A DNA stretch of 64,000 nt, taken from Caprimulgus europaeus (lineage: Eukaryota; Chordata; Aves; Caprimulgiformes; Caprimulgidae). A program made the position numbers and the translations under genes. Below are positions 46,469 through 58,837 of the stretch, one piece after another; the stretch's first letter is position 1, and each line of letters begins with the position of its first letter. Under the pieces are notes generated by a model that was not told where the DNA came from, did no database searches, and saw only the letters and a program-made list of their open reading frames with translations. The stretch is from assembly GCA_907165065.1 (NCBI GenBank), contig OU015528.1, forward strand, positions 24,758,015 to 24,822,014. The letters are read 5' to 3'.

Positions 46469-48693
46469 TGTTGGATAATGTTTCAGTGGTATTTGTTTCT
46501 ACTGCTGCCTAATGTTAATTGTCCTGAAGTGCATGTTAAAAAGCTTTGCTTCAACTTGTAGTCACTGGGTACTTCCAAGCTTCCACTATATTTGCCAGCA
46601 TCTTGAATTCTTTAAATATATCCTCTAGTCCATATTCCAGCTAAAATCTTTGACAATAATATTAAAACTATTTTTTGAACATTTGTGTTTAGTATGGCTT
46701 GATATGCAGTAGTGTTTGAGTCTGTGAGACATACTCTTTAATGTGAACAGTCACTTTACCATATAGTTCTTAAACTTAAAGAAAGGGTACACACACAATG
46801 AAGACACTTGGATCCCAAGGAAAGGATAATAATTTAAATAAAATAATAATTATTGAAGTTATTGACACATGCATAAACCTTTAGTAAAGGTCTTTTCCAG
46901 GTAAGAGATTTTTATGTTTCATCATTAGAGATTCATTCATGGTTACTCCAATCATGTCTTATTTTCTAGGCCTGATCCAAAATTTATAGTGGTTAGTGAG
47001 AATGTGAAAGTTTGAGGAATTAGAGAAGGGTTTGGAAATTGGAGGAACTGACAGTTTTCTGCATATGAATTCCAGTTGATGTCACAAAATTCCTGAAGGT
47101 GTTGAATTCAGCTGAAAGTCACATTCTGAATCTGAGACAAAGGAAGAAGCAGGAGAATTCATATATAATATCCTCAGTTTCATAAAAACTAGGCAACTTA
47201 CATCAGCATACCGTGTGGAATTCTTGTGTGTTGATTGAGGAAGTGATGAGCTTTATCAGAGGGCACTTCTTCCCAAAGACAGGGAGAAAAATCACAGTCT
47301 GAAGGCACTTCCTCCTGTTTAATACAGAGGGACACTAAATGACCTAGCTGTCATGACACATCTGATGTCTAGACTCCCAAATGGAGAACATGAGTTTAAT
47401 TTAGTTTTATCATTGACTTCAATGGCTTGTAGGTTGCAAATGAAAACTAATTATATATTAAAAGAAAACTTTTTTTGGTCCCAAGAACCAGAACTGTGGA
47501 CTGCCAGAGTGTTTATATAAGCATAAAATAATGTATATCCAGGTTCCTGTACGTTTCTATGAAAGACCATCTATTTATTGTACCATATTTTAGAAAGCTG
47601 AAATAAGCACATTTTTAGTATAGTTCAGAGTAATACTAATATATGCCTGTTTTAGAGTTATTTGGAAATTTCCCCATTCACAGGAAGAGGATGGTGAGAG
47701 GTCACAGGAATAGGTCATGGAAATCAAAAGTTGTCCTTTCATGAGCAGTCAAAACAACCTAATGAATCTGCCACCAGAGATAGAAGATTTTGCATCTTTT
47801 CCCTTCACAAGCCTTGCTTTCCTGCACACCAGCAAGTCCCATTCACACTGTCCTGTCAGCTCCCGGATATCAGATTTGAAAAGCATTAGAAACCTCTATG
47901 GCTTTATTAATGTCTGGCTGATCCCCTTCCTTCCTTTTTTCACTAAATTACCTCTTAGGGAATCTGACAAGCACCAGATTCATAAAATAAGAGCAAGAGT
48001 GTGGGAAGGAGAGAAGGGAGGAGAAGGAGTAAAATCTCATGGTTTTGGCTGTGGCGAGCTTTTAAACCAGCTTGCTGTCTAAGTGCTGCTGCTGGGGATC
48101 ATAGACTTCTACTTGCAGATGAAAAAGCTGGGAAAGTGGGAGGATGAGGGAATATGGTTACAGGGTATTGGAGAGAATTCCAACTTGAAAAAACCCAATT
48201 GTTTACATGAGGAGTTGTGGGCAGATTTTTATTTTAAACCCTATGCAAAAAAATCTGTTGTAATGAGTTGGGGAAAGCCCACACTTAACTAGTAAAAATG
48301 ACTAAAGTTAACAGAAATGCTTTTACTTTCAGGCTAATATTTGCAAGACATTAGGCTTTTCTTTTCTCAGCATTATGAAACTATTTGACCAGGGGCAATA
48401 ACACTCAAACAGTTTTCAGTCTCTGGTTGTACTTTAATAGGACTCTTGCAATCAGTAGAACACAGCCATGATCTCTTCAGAGATTTACAGACATTAAAAG
48501 CCTAATCTTGCCACTTCTAATTGTGTTCCATGATCACTTACTTAAGCTGAGGGTCAGGATAGAAAAATCATAGCCTGAGTGAAAAGGCTTTTCAACATTT
48601 ACCCATGTTGAAAAGCCCTGTTCTCTGCCTACTGACTTAGTGCACTACCCATAGGAACGGGGCACAAAGTGCAGTGGAAGTGCTCTGATTTAT
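46469..48693. other. Unique DNA; contains a 121-codon open frame and a strong hairpin
   Basis: The plus frame 47717-48082 (121 codons, ATG start, TAA stop) lies outside any repeat, but has no recognised domain, signal peptide or membrane segment; a second 69-codon frame follows directly (48083-48292). The Lys/Arg/Glu/Gly-rich end reflects an AGAG/GGAG-rich DNA stretch. It is probably non-coding. The rest is AT-rich, apart from the hairpin at 48586-48617. Confidence 0.5.
48586..48617. other. Perfect 13-bp hairpin
   Basis: GGCTTTTCAACAT (48586-48598) and ATGTTGAAAAGCC (48605-48617) are exact reverse complements around the 6-nt loop TTACCC. It is the longest perfect stem with a short loop that I noticed outside repeats. 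Function unknown. Confidence 0.85.
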
Positions 48694-48908
48694 TTCATAG
48701 AATGATTTGGGTTGGAAGGAACCTTTAAAGGTCATCTATTCCAACCCCCCTGCAGTAGGCAGGGACATCTTCATTTAGGTCAGGTTACTCAGAGCTCCAT
48801 CCAGCCTGACTTTGAATGTTTCCAGGAAGGGGGCTTCTACCACCAATCTGGGTAACCTGTTCCAGTGTTTCACCACCTGCATTGCAAAAATTTTCTTCCT
48901 TACATTTC
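48694..48908 (-). mobile_element. CR1 LINE 3' end fragment, minus strand
   Basis: The tail CATTCTATGAAA is on the left, followed by the 3' UTR block (AAGGTTCCTTCCAACCC on minus) and the last ORF2 codons; recognisable similarity fades at about 48908. It is strongly diverged compared with the other copies and therefore probably older. Confidence 0.88.
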
Positions 48909-49499
48909 CTTATACCATTCTTTTGTTGTGATATTGAAGATGATTTAAAGGCATTTGTCTCATATGAGAGTTCAGAATGCTTTGGATCTTTCTGAACTGC
49001 AACTAATGAGGGCAATAGCTTTTAGCTGCTCACCTTTTTGTAAGGTGAAAGCATGTAAGTCCAGTATGAAGTGAGGATGAGGGAGGTACAACTAAAGAAA
49101 TTTAATACACCCTAAAATTCGGGACAGCTGTATAAACAAAGCAAAATACCCCCCATAACCATTATCGCTAAACCTTATGGCAAACTGCTAAATTCAAACT
49201 CTAGTACTGTTCTAACAGCCCATTTATAATGCTCAAGGTAAATACAATTAGAAATATTACTCTCATCATCTTATGTTCAAAATTAGTCAATTTTATTCCC
49301 AGTAAAATCTATGAGTCTCCTGGTTAAAGGCAAGCTTGTATCATCTAGTTGAAGGATTTACTCAAAAAGCAGGAGTCTGGGAAGACAGTGAGGTAAGTGC
49401 ACTGTCTGCATGTACCATATATTACATTCTAGTAACTCCAGAAAAGCATTTTTGGAATTCAGAGAGCTTATTTCTATTCTTATTTGTTAGAGGGTTTGC

Positions 49500-49520
49500 T
49501 TATTTATTTATTTATTTAAT
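49500..49520. repeat. (TTTA)n microsatellite
   Basis: Four to five tandem TTTA units. Confidence 0.9.
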
Positions 49521-50889
49521 AAGCACTTGTGGCATGTGCTGCTGCAAATAGGATGAAGTTTGGTTTCTTATCTATGATTGTACTTTTCTATGCTGAATTA
49601 GCAAGTGGTAGGGTAGAATCTGCTGTCTTATCATTAATATATTTATTTATATTATTGAAATTAAGGTCATTCTAAAATCTGTTAAAAATTTCATGCTTGT
49701 TTATATGTGTAGTTGGCATAGAGTAAAGGATTTATCTGAAGGAGATGTGTAACTGAAAAAGAACATAAAAAGAAGATAATTTGTAGTCTAATGCTATTCC
49801 ACGCTTTTTGAATTTTGGAATGAGAAAAGAGAGACAATGGATTCAGTACATCAGTTTTCCTCCATTTATTGTCTGCTTTTGGGGAGAAAAAAAATGGTAT
49901 CTGTGAAAAGAGAGTGAGAGTAAGAGCAACTTAATTATGATAGTTTAACATATATATCATAAAATCACCATGGAAATATCTAAGAAAGAGAAGGATTTGC
50001 ACAACTATCCAAATGATACTATGAAAGCTGAACAATTAACTTGGAAAGACAGAGGCACAGAAAATATGTAATTTCTTGTCTTGAGTAGTAGTTGGTTTGT
50101 TTTTTGGTTTTTTTTTTCAGTAATGAAGAGGTTATAGACAGGCTCCAAAGCTTGTCATATGTGGTTATCTCAGCTTCTAATCAATATTTATATTTAAAAA
50201 TCCTAAAATATGAACAATATCAAACAATTATCAATTGCTGTGAGTAGAAAGAGGACGGGATATCATAGTATGACTGAAAATGCATTAGGGAGAAATAGAA
50301 AACTGAGTTTTCTAGCTCTCATCCTCATCTTTTTCTCAAACCCTCGAATATTTGAATTTCACAGGAAGAAAAATCAGATCTTACTACATCTATTTTTTTA
50401 TATTTGGGTATCCAGTTAGGGCAATAAACATAAATCCTGGATAAGGCAAGGGCCATCAACATAGGGTGTAGGCGGAACTGCTAATTTCCCTGTGGGCTCC
50501 CTTTCAGCAGTACCACGGAGTGTCATATGGCTTCACTCAGCAGCCAAAGTATAGAGGCTTCTGTACATAGGCCAAGGTATATTATGCTGAACTGCTGAAA
50601 AAGTACATTTACACAGTAAGTGTAAGTATCTTTTTGTATTGTAACTACAGCAGGAATCTCCCTTTCTTTGTGGGAGCTGGTATTTTATTAATGCCTACTT
50701 CTAGCATTTTTAATACATGATAGTTATACATCTGTCTCTTTAAGTCTATGAACAGCTGTGTACACAGTGGAAAAGTTACCTGGAGCAGTTTTTCAGTAGA
50801 GGTCTCCTGCTGGTTTTCCTGATGTAAATATGGAAGATATTTTGGCACTACGTCTTCTCTATAAAACAAACAAAAAAATACAATGCTAC

Positions 50890-50904
50890 TTTTTTTTTTT
50901 TTTT
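50890..50904. repeat. Poly-T run (15)
   Basis: Fifteen consecutive T. Confidence 0.9.
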
Positions 50905-51384
50905 CTTAGAGCCTCAACATCTTCATTACTCTACAACTATAGCCAAAAATAAAGTCTTTTATCCAGAACATTAAAAATATTATTCTGTTTTCTAGTGATT
51001 GTTCCCTGTGCATTTCGTTGGTTTTCACATTTCTCTGGATATAACAGCCGTGCTTTTCTCCACACATTGCTCTCTATATTGATTTCCAGTGAGACCAGTG
51101 CAGCTCCTGCTTAATCAGTTGAATAGAATACAGCTGATGCTCTGACTGAGTCCACTGCATCTAGCATTAAATTGATAGCTTGGCACACGCTCAGTATTCC
51201 AAGAACCAAATTGTCAAGTTCTCAGCATTTGCTAACAGAAAAATGGGTCATATATAGGTGTCTGGTGAGGAGGTTGACAGTACTGGAATACATCTAAACA
51301 ACATATTTACAAAAATGCATATACAATATTAAATGCATTATAATACACACAGAACCAGTACAAAGCAAAAAATATTATACCTCA

Positions 51385-52546
51385 ACTGATGTCATCTATC
51401 TGGACTTGTGCAAAGCATTAGACACAGTCCCACTTGACATACTTATCTCTGAAATGGAAACATATGGTTTTCATAGGTGGACCACTTGGTGGATAAGGAA
51501 TTAGCTGGATGGTCACACTCAAAGAGTTGTGGACAACAGCTCAAAGTCTGAGTGGAAACTGGTGATGAGTGGTGTCCCTCAAGGGTCGGTACTAGGGCCA
51601 GTGCTGTTCAATATATTTGTTGGTGACATGGACAGTGGGATTGAGTGCACCCTCAGCAAGTTTGCCAACAACAAGGGACACCATCCAAGAGGGACCTTGA
51701 CAGGCTTGGGAGGTGGGCCTGTGCAAAGCTCATGAAGTTCAACAAGGCCAAATGCAAGGTCCTGCACCTGGGTTGGGGCAATCCCAAACACAAATACAGG
51801 CTGGGCAATGAGTGGCTTGAGACCAGCTCCGAAGAGAAGGACTTGGGGGTGATGTTGGACGAGAAGCTAAACATGAGCTGGCTGTGTGCGCTTGCAGCCC
51901 AGAAGGCCAATAACCGTATCCTGGGCTGCATCAAGAGAAGCATGGCCAGCAGGTTGAGGGAGGTGATTCTGGCCCTCTACTCCACTCTTGTAAGGCTCCA
52001 CCTGGAGTACTGTGTCCAATTCTGGAGCCCTCTGCACGAGAAAGACATGGACCAGTTAGAACAAGTCCAGAGGAGGGCCATCCAAGGGCTGGAGCACCTC
52101 TCTTATGAGGACAGGCTGAGAGAGCTGGGGCTGTTCACCTGGAAAAGAGATGGCTCTGGGGAGATCTTATAGCAGCCTTCCAATACCTGAAGGGGCCTAC
52201 AAGAAAGCTGGGGAGGGACTTTTCATAAGGGCAGTTAATGACAGGACAAGGGGGAATGGCTTTAAGATGGAAGAGCATAGGTTTAGATTAGATATTAGGA
52301 ATAAATTCTTAAATGTGAGGGTGGTGAGACACTGGAACAGGTTGCCAAGGAAGTTGTGGATGTCCCCTCCCTGAAAGTGTTTAAGACCAGGCTGTATAAG
52401 GTTTTGAGCAACCTGATCTAGTGGGGGGTGTCCCTGCTCATGGCAAGGGGGTTGGAACTAGATGTTCTTTAAGTTCCCTTCCAACCCTTCAATTCTATGA
52501 GTCATAGAATCATTCTATGATATGATTCTATGATTCTATGACTCAT
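51385..52546 (+). mobile_element. CR1 LINE, 5'-truncated, plus strand, palindromic tail
   Basis: The element begins inside the reverse transcriptase (GATGTCATCTATCTGGACTT, motif A region) and runs to the 3' UTR (GTTGGAACTAGATGTTCTTT) and a tail of ATTCTATG-type units. It carries an internal deletion at motif C. The tail is unusual: 52497-52513 and 52530-52546 are a perfect 17-bp inverted repeat, so part of the tail is present in reversed orientation. ORF2 wording ([13 protein letters not shown]) matches the 18920 and 43877 copies. Confidence 0.94.
51529..52374 (+). pseudogene. CR1 ORF2 reverse transcriptase remnant, catalytic site destroyed
   Basis: Three partly overlapping frames (51529-51735, 51645-52172, 52150-52374) carry, in order, motif [21 protein letters not shown], motif C, the [13 protein letters not shown] region, [29 protein letters not shown] and [13 protein letters not shown], then the [10 protein letters not shown] segment. 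At motif C the sequence reads FANNK where other copies read FADDTK: both catalytic aspartates have become asparagine, and roughly 35-45 bases that follow in other copies are missing. The enzyme could not function. Confidence 0.88.
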
Positions 52547-53510
52547 GTGGCTTGACAACTTTAGCTCAAGGTAGGTCTGTGGTTCAGATAAGTTGATACA
52601 TCAATATTTATGATAGAAAAGGAAAGAGGCAAAATTGGGAAGTTTCCTGGAATATTTGAAAAAATTTACTGCATCGTTTAGTATGAATCAGATACATTAC
52701 CTAGATATATTAGTAGAAAATGGAGGGTATATATTTGTACTACAGCAGCAGACAGAAATAATCTTCTGACTGATATGAAAGTTCTCTTAAACCCTTTCTG
52801 AGGAGATATCTGACTCCCATACATCCAATTTATTAAGCTTACATAGGATCATAACACGCTACGGGGAATGTGAGAAAGAAATGAATGAGATGGGTTGACA
52901 GGTTTCTAACAGGAAGATGTGATAGAGAGGAAACCATGGAAGCAAAGATTAAAGCATTAGACAAAACATATAAATCTCTATTAAATAAATTTCTATGCCT
53001 AGCTCATATCACTAGCCATACAGTAAAAAAAAAAAAGCAAGTTACATAGGGAAAAAAAATTATGACATCTCCTGAGAAATGGTTGTATGTTATGTGTGTT
53101 ATGGACAATTTTTTAGAGCACTTGCCAAGATTTAGATTAGCAAGTGTGGCATACCCTAGTGCTAGAACACAGTATAATTTTATTAAAGCTTTTATACACA
53201 ACTTTGCATGTTAATTCAATGCTCACCTTTGATCTGGTTAGTCATCCAGCAGGAAGCTAGCAGAAGACAGTTACTTTGTAACAAGAAGCATGGGTACTGA
53301 AATTTCTGGCTTCTTTGTAGGACCCAAAAGAAAGATTTAACATGCCAGCTAGCATAATTGTGCAAGGCTTGAGTCATTATTTCTGCCAGAAAGATGCTCC
53401 ACAACATAAATGTTGAAGTCTTCTTTCTAAAGGGCAAGAGAGGTCTTTCACATCTCTAAGTGTCTTAGATGAAGCTAGAATTTGTTTGCCTATTTAGTGT
53501 TTGGATTTTT

Positions 53511-53541
53511 GGGGGTTTTTTTTGGGTTGTTTGGGGAGGGG
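53511..53541 (+). repeat. G/T-rich tract, weak quadruplex potential
   Basis: Four G runs (5, 3, 4 and 4) with loops of 8, 6 and 1 bases; the first loop is longer than the usual limit of seven. Confidence 0.7.
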
Positions 53542-54889
53542 ATTTGTACTGATGGAAGCCATCACTGAGACAGATCAGGAATTTGATGGGTTTTGATTCA
53601 GATGCAGTCTATCTGGGGACAAACAAAAAATGCTAATGTTGTCTGGCTGATTATCCTAGGAAGCATACTTAGAGAAGGGCAGATCAAACCTGCACTCGCA
53701 GTGTTTCATCATAGTATTTCATCTTAATAAACAACAGTACCTCCCAATAAACTATAGAACAGTGAAGATACACTAATTAAGTGGAAGTGGATTTCTTGTT
53801 TGATCAGACTGTATCTGGTTGATCTGTGATGGTGATAACAGCAACGATAATCTAATCTCATCCACCCACCCACCTGGTATTTCTAATGTGTTTATTGTAC
53901 TGTTGTATCTACATCATCAGTCATGGATGTAAAATATGTAAAGATTGCAAACATAAATAAGGAATGACATATTAATTGAGCAACATGTAAATTGCTGCAT
54001 TTACAGTGCTGGGAAGTGGGTCCTCTAGGGAACTTCTCATTACAGATCAGCTGTTGATAAACTGGTATTAACACCCAGCTGCTTGCTTCTGCCATGTAGA
54101 GGTTTGTGGTGATACCTACTGCCACTTAGTACAGTACAAGGAATGGCTTAATACTGCTCAATGAATGCAATGAAAAAATCTTGGCTAGATACTTAAATGT
54201 GATTCTGTAAAACAGTCACAAGGAGGGAAACAAAAAAGTGCACAGCAGTAAGTTGTACGCATTAAATTTATTTACTGTCTTGAAATTTGTTTACACAGAG
54301 AATCTTCTTTTACAAAGCTGGCCGGTGAGTCACTACCTTCTCTCACTCTCTTCTTTGTTACTGCCTGCTCTGGGCTGTCTGCATATTCAGTCTTCCTTTT
54401 TAGATAATTAATCTTCCAAATAAGTATTTTACTGTCCCTCAGGCATTAAGTTCTAGTTTCTACTCTTCAGTCACTACCACGTCTTATTCAGCTTTATGCA
54501 CTTATCTCCCTGCTCCAGCCTTATCAGGCAATTCTTTTGTGACAAGTATTCAGGGAAGGCTCTATAGCATTGTCACTATTTTCAGCATCTACATAATGTC
54601 ATCAACAGTTTGAACTCAATTGCTGGCTGGACTGCAGATTTAGATTCCCTTTTCAGGTGCTTAACTATTTTATATACACTTCAATTTCTTCAGCTTCTTA
54701 ATTGAAAGTGATTGTTCTACATCTTGCTTCAACTTATGTCTTTAGTTTGTGTATTGCATTTCCTGTCAAACACTGACAACACTGACCTGACCAGATGTTT
54801 TTTGTATTTCCTTTAAATGTTAAAGCTTAAACCAGCAGATTAAGCTGAAATCTGATGTATGAGAATAACACTTACTTTCATTTCTGGGG

Positions 54890-54912
54890 TTTTTTTTGTT
54901 TTTTTTTTTTTT
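54890..54912. repeat. Poly-T tract
   Basis: T8, G, then T14. Confidence 0.9.
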
Positions 54913-57544
54913 ACAACTCAAGTACCTTAATAACATGTAAGAACTTTTGTAAATTTAAAAGATAAAATGCCCTTTGAATGAAGATTATGTTCATGTGAAA
55001 AAAGGTAACTTTGGTTTGTACAAGTAAGTTACTTACATAATCAAACACACATATGTACAGATATAAAAACATGAAATACATACATTAACTTCATATATCT
55101 CCCCACTTTTCCCAAGATTTCTTGTATATGATGGAAAATACAATGAAAATACAGATGTAAATTTCTGTGCATTCATACTCTATTACTTGGGTGAGGGCTT
55201 GAATTGATCAATATTTAAAAGATAGAGAAGTATGCTAGCACATTGTATCTGAATTGTTAGAACACATATTTGTTTAAATCCCAGTCACTTTTTCCCTCTC
55301 TGGTTGACAGAAACCTCCATGAACAAAATGCTGATGAAGAAAATAGTTGGCATAGAGCATTCAATTGCTTCAAACAGAAGAGCCAAGGATGTCAAAGAGC
55401 TGATGCTGGAAGGTTCTTGTTCTTGGCCTCCTAAAACCACATTCCCTATGTCAATCCATGGTTTCGTTTGGCTGCACTGACTGTACTACATGCACGTGTT
55501 GTGATCAAAGCATTTGGTATTTATGTCAGCTCCAAGAACCAGAGGTATACTTACAAATACTGCACAACCCCAATCAATTTCACTGAAAATAAGATAAGTA
55601 AAAGATAACTAGGTAGCATATAATTTGTATCTGAGTTTCTCAGTTTAGCTTCCACTGTACATTTCTAACACCTGAATGTCTACACTTTCTAACATCCACG
55701 TGAAAAACAGTTCTGAACACAAGCCTAATACTGATATCTTCATATGGCATAAGTAAATCTCAACAATTTTGTCTCTGTTAGTGTAAATGTGAATACATTA
55801 TTTGTAGCAATTATTTGTACTGCCATTAGCTGTTTCCAGAACAGATTAAAGAACAAAATTGAAGTGTAGCATTAACTTTTCACAAGAACTGTCTGAAACA
55901 ATGCAGTGGGTGTTACAAGAAGATGATTCTGGTTTGCAGACTGTGTTCCATATTGACCCTATTTGGCAGAAGAAGAGCTAAGTGGTATCTTTGGTGATCA
56001 TACAAACAGATATACATGTATATATTTGAGCAAAAAGGGCCTAAAATAAAACTTAAAAATACACTTTTGCTTAAAATAAAGAAGTCAAACACACAATCTG
56101 CTAGCTGTTGCAGTAAGAATTGGACCAAAAGGGATAGAAGATTGTATTTACTGCAACATAAAATAAGGAACTCACCTCAGTGCTCTTTATCAGTTTGATG
56201 TACATAATGCCCAAACTGTACTATACTCACTGCTTCCTTAAAAAAAAATAGATTACCATAACAACTGGAAAACTGAATTGATTGAATATTTGAACAATTC
56301 CAATAGGTGTAAAGTTTTAATGATTATTCTAAAACATAATTCTTAAACAAAAATATGTTTTAGCAGAAAAAATACTCAGTATGCAAAAAATAATGTTTAA
56401 TTAGATTCTATAAAATAATTGTATATGAAAAAATAAATAGAAGTCCTGAAAGAGGCATTAGTTAAGCATTTTTAAAAATATGCCAATAACATATTTTACC
56501 TGCTCTACACATCTGTAAAAACTCAGCATTTGCTTTGGAGATTTGGAAGCTATCAGGAAAAATTATTGCACCACAGGGAATTTGTATGAAATATTCATTC
56601 AATTAAGTATTCAAAACTCTCTGAGCCATTCAGCTACTCAGTTAAAATGAGTATATTATAGGAGCAGAGGCACAGTTTTTATGATAATGTGCACAAACTG
56701 ATTTCTTATGCAAATGCACTCTTGACTTGGAGATCGATCTAACAACAGTATGATGATAAAGTCTAGTTCCTCACTCAGGAATTCCAGGAAAACTGTTACT
56801 GACTCTGCTGTGCTACAAATACAATTTGTTGTGCTCACAGTAAAGTTATTAAGATGTTACAAGGCCAATGCTACTTCTCTAAGTTAGGGTGCTTTGCTTT
56901 GCTGGGTGCTGCTTGTTGTTTTTTTAACTGAGCTTATTAACTAACATATTCTATTCTGAGTTATTGTCTCCTTGCTTTATTTTTCTTGAGTCCAATGAGA
57001 AATAGAGATCTAGCTTTTATTCTGCTGCAGTTTTTTTCAGACTGCATTAAGAACTTTACCACATAAAGGTCTAATCCAGCACTAAGCTTCAAAAAACTAC
57101 CCCAATGGGATTGGCTAAATGTCCACTTAGCCTGATTTTTCTGCATATGAGAAATTTACAAATACTTCAGATAAGAAAAGAAAGGAAAAAAAAAAAAGTG
57201 TTATATAGATGGCTTTTTGGGGGATCTCCTTTTAACTTTTAATAATTTTATTCTAAAAGTGTATTTTATTTTAAAATTCTATTTTATTGTAAAAGAGTAC
57301 TGGATAGCCTTTTACTTTTAGTTGCTTCTCAAAGAATTTTTGACATGGTTTAGTATTTCGTTTGTCCTAGTTTGCATAGCAATTTCTATTTTTCTTGTTT
57401 GAATGGGAAAAAGTATTTTTAACTTCTTTTTAACTGGTATGTATGTTTTACTCTATTTTTTTAACTATGGTGAACTTTTTTTTCAACCTTTGCAAGGGTT
57501 TGTGTAATTGTACAATTTTGTTCTTGTCCACCCTTGGTGCCATC

Positions 57545-58748
57545 TCAAGGCAGATCAAGGATAAGAGGGTCATTAGGGGCAGTCAACATGGCTTCACCAA
57601 GGGGAAGTCATGCTTAACCAGCCTTCTAGACTCTTATGAAAACACAACCAGGTGGCTCGATGATGGTAGAGCAGTGGATGTGGTCTATCTTGATTTCAGT
57701 AAAGCATTTGACACGGTCTCTCACAGCATCCTTGCTGCCAAATTGAGGAAGTGTGGATTAGATGAGCAGGTAGTGAGATGGATTGTGAACTGGCTGGTGG
57801 GAAGAAGCCAGAGAGTGGTGGTCAATGGGGCAGAGTCTAGTTGGAGACCTGTGTCTAGTGGAGTCCCCCAAGGGTCGGTACTAGGACCAGTATTATTCAA
57901 TATATTCATCAATGACCTGAATGAGGGAACAGAGGGCACTGTCAGCAAGTTTGCTGATGACACAAAGCTGGGAGGAGTGGCTGACACACCAGCAGGCTGT
58001 GCTGCCATCCAGAGAGACTTGGACAGGCTGGAGAGCTGGGCAGGGAAAAACTTAATGAAATATAATAAGGGCAAGTGTAGGGTGTTTAACCTGGGCGGGA
58101 ACAACCCCAGGCTCCAGTATAGGTTGAGGAATGATCTCCTAGAGAGCAGTGCAGGGGAACTGGAGCTGGGAGTCCTGGTGGACAGCAGGATGACCATGAG
58201 CCAGCACTGTGCCCTTGTGGCCAGGAAAGCAAATGGCATCCTGGGGTGTATTAGAAGGGGTGTGGTTAGTAGGTCAAGAGAGGTTCTTCTTCCCCTTTAC
58301 TCTGCCCTGGTGAGGCCACATCTGGAATATTGTGTCCAGTTCTGGGCCCCACAGTTCAAGAAGGACAGGGAACTGCTTGAGAGAATCCAGCACAGAACCA
58401 CCAAGATGATTAAGGGAGTGGAGCATCTCCCTTATGAGGAAAGGCTGAGGGAGCTGGGTCTCTTTAGCTTGGAGGAGACTGAGGGGTGACTTTATTAATG
58501 TTTATAAATATGTAAAGGGTGAATGTCAGGAGGATGTAGCCAGGCTCTTCTTAGTGATGTCCAATGATGGGACAAGGGACAATGGGTGTTAGCTGGAACA
58601 CAGGAGGTTCTGCTTAAACTTGAGAAGGAACTTCTTTACTGTGAGTGTAACAGAGCACTGGAACAGGCTGCCCAGGGAGGTTGTGGAGTCTCCTTCTCTG
58701 GAGACATTGAAGACCCACCTGGATGCCTTCCTGTGTGAACTCATTTAG
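57545..58748 (+). pseudogene. CR1 ORF2 reverse transcriptase remnant in a 348-codon frame
   Basis: The open frame runs 57443-58489; its first ~34 codons are flanking host DNA that happens to be in frame, including the ATG. CR1-derived motifs follow: [11 protein letters not shown], motif [15 protein letters not shown], motif [21 protein letters not shown], motif [12 protein letters not shown] with both aspartates, [28 protein letters not shown] and [21 protein letters not shown] 5-nt loss relative to the 23011 copy, in the KRRLRGDL segment near 58475, shifts the frame into a stop at 58487-58489. The remaining C-terminus continues in another frame to 58748, with one further premature TAG at 58590-58592. 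Endonuclease and ORF1 are absent, so it cannot mobilise itself. Confidence 0.92.
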
Positions 58749-58837
58749 GTGTTCCTGCTCTGGCAGGGCAATTGGACTAGATGATCTTTCGAGGTCCCTT
58801 CCAATCCCTGACATTCTGTGTGATTCTATGTGATTCC
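57545..58837 (+). mobile_element. CR1 LINE, 5'-truncated, plus strand, best-preserved frame
   Basis: It enters the element in the region just before GFTKGKSC, includes nearly the whole reverse transcriptase core, the ORF2 C-terminus with its natural stop at 58746-58748, the 3' UTR (ATTGGACTAGATGATCTTTC) and the tail ACATTCTGTGTGATTCTATG ending near 58837. It is the same subfamily as 23011-23538. The long open frame and few lesions suggest a comparatively young insertion, though age cannot be measured here. Confidence 0.95.

Larger units (their letters stand above)
48909..51384. other. Unique AT-rich DNA, no recognised gene
   Basis: A TTTA microsatellite (49500-49520), a poly-T run (50890-50904) and short chance frames. 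Nothing else recognised. Confidence 0.6.
52547..57544. other. Unique AT-rich DNA, no recognised gene
   Basis: A G/T-rich stretch (53511-53541) and a poly-T tract (54890-54912) occur. Many short frames, none with recognisable content. No transposon identified. Confidence 0.6.

Noticed and set aside
57721..58239. 172-codon minus-strand frame
   Set aside because: Antisense shadow of the CR1 RT frame.
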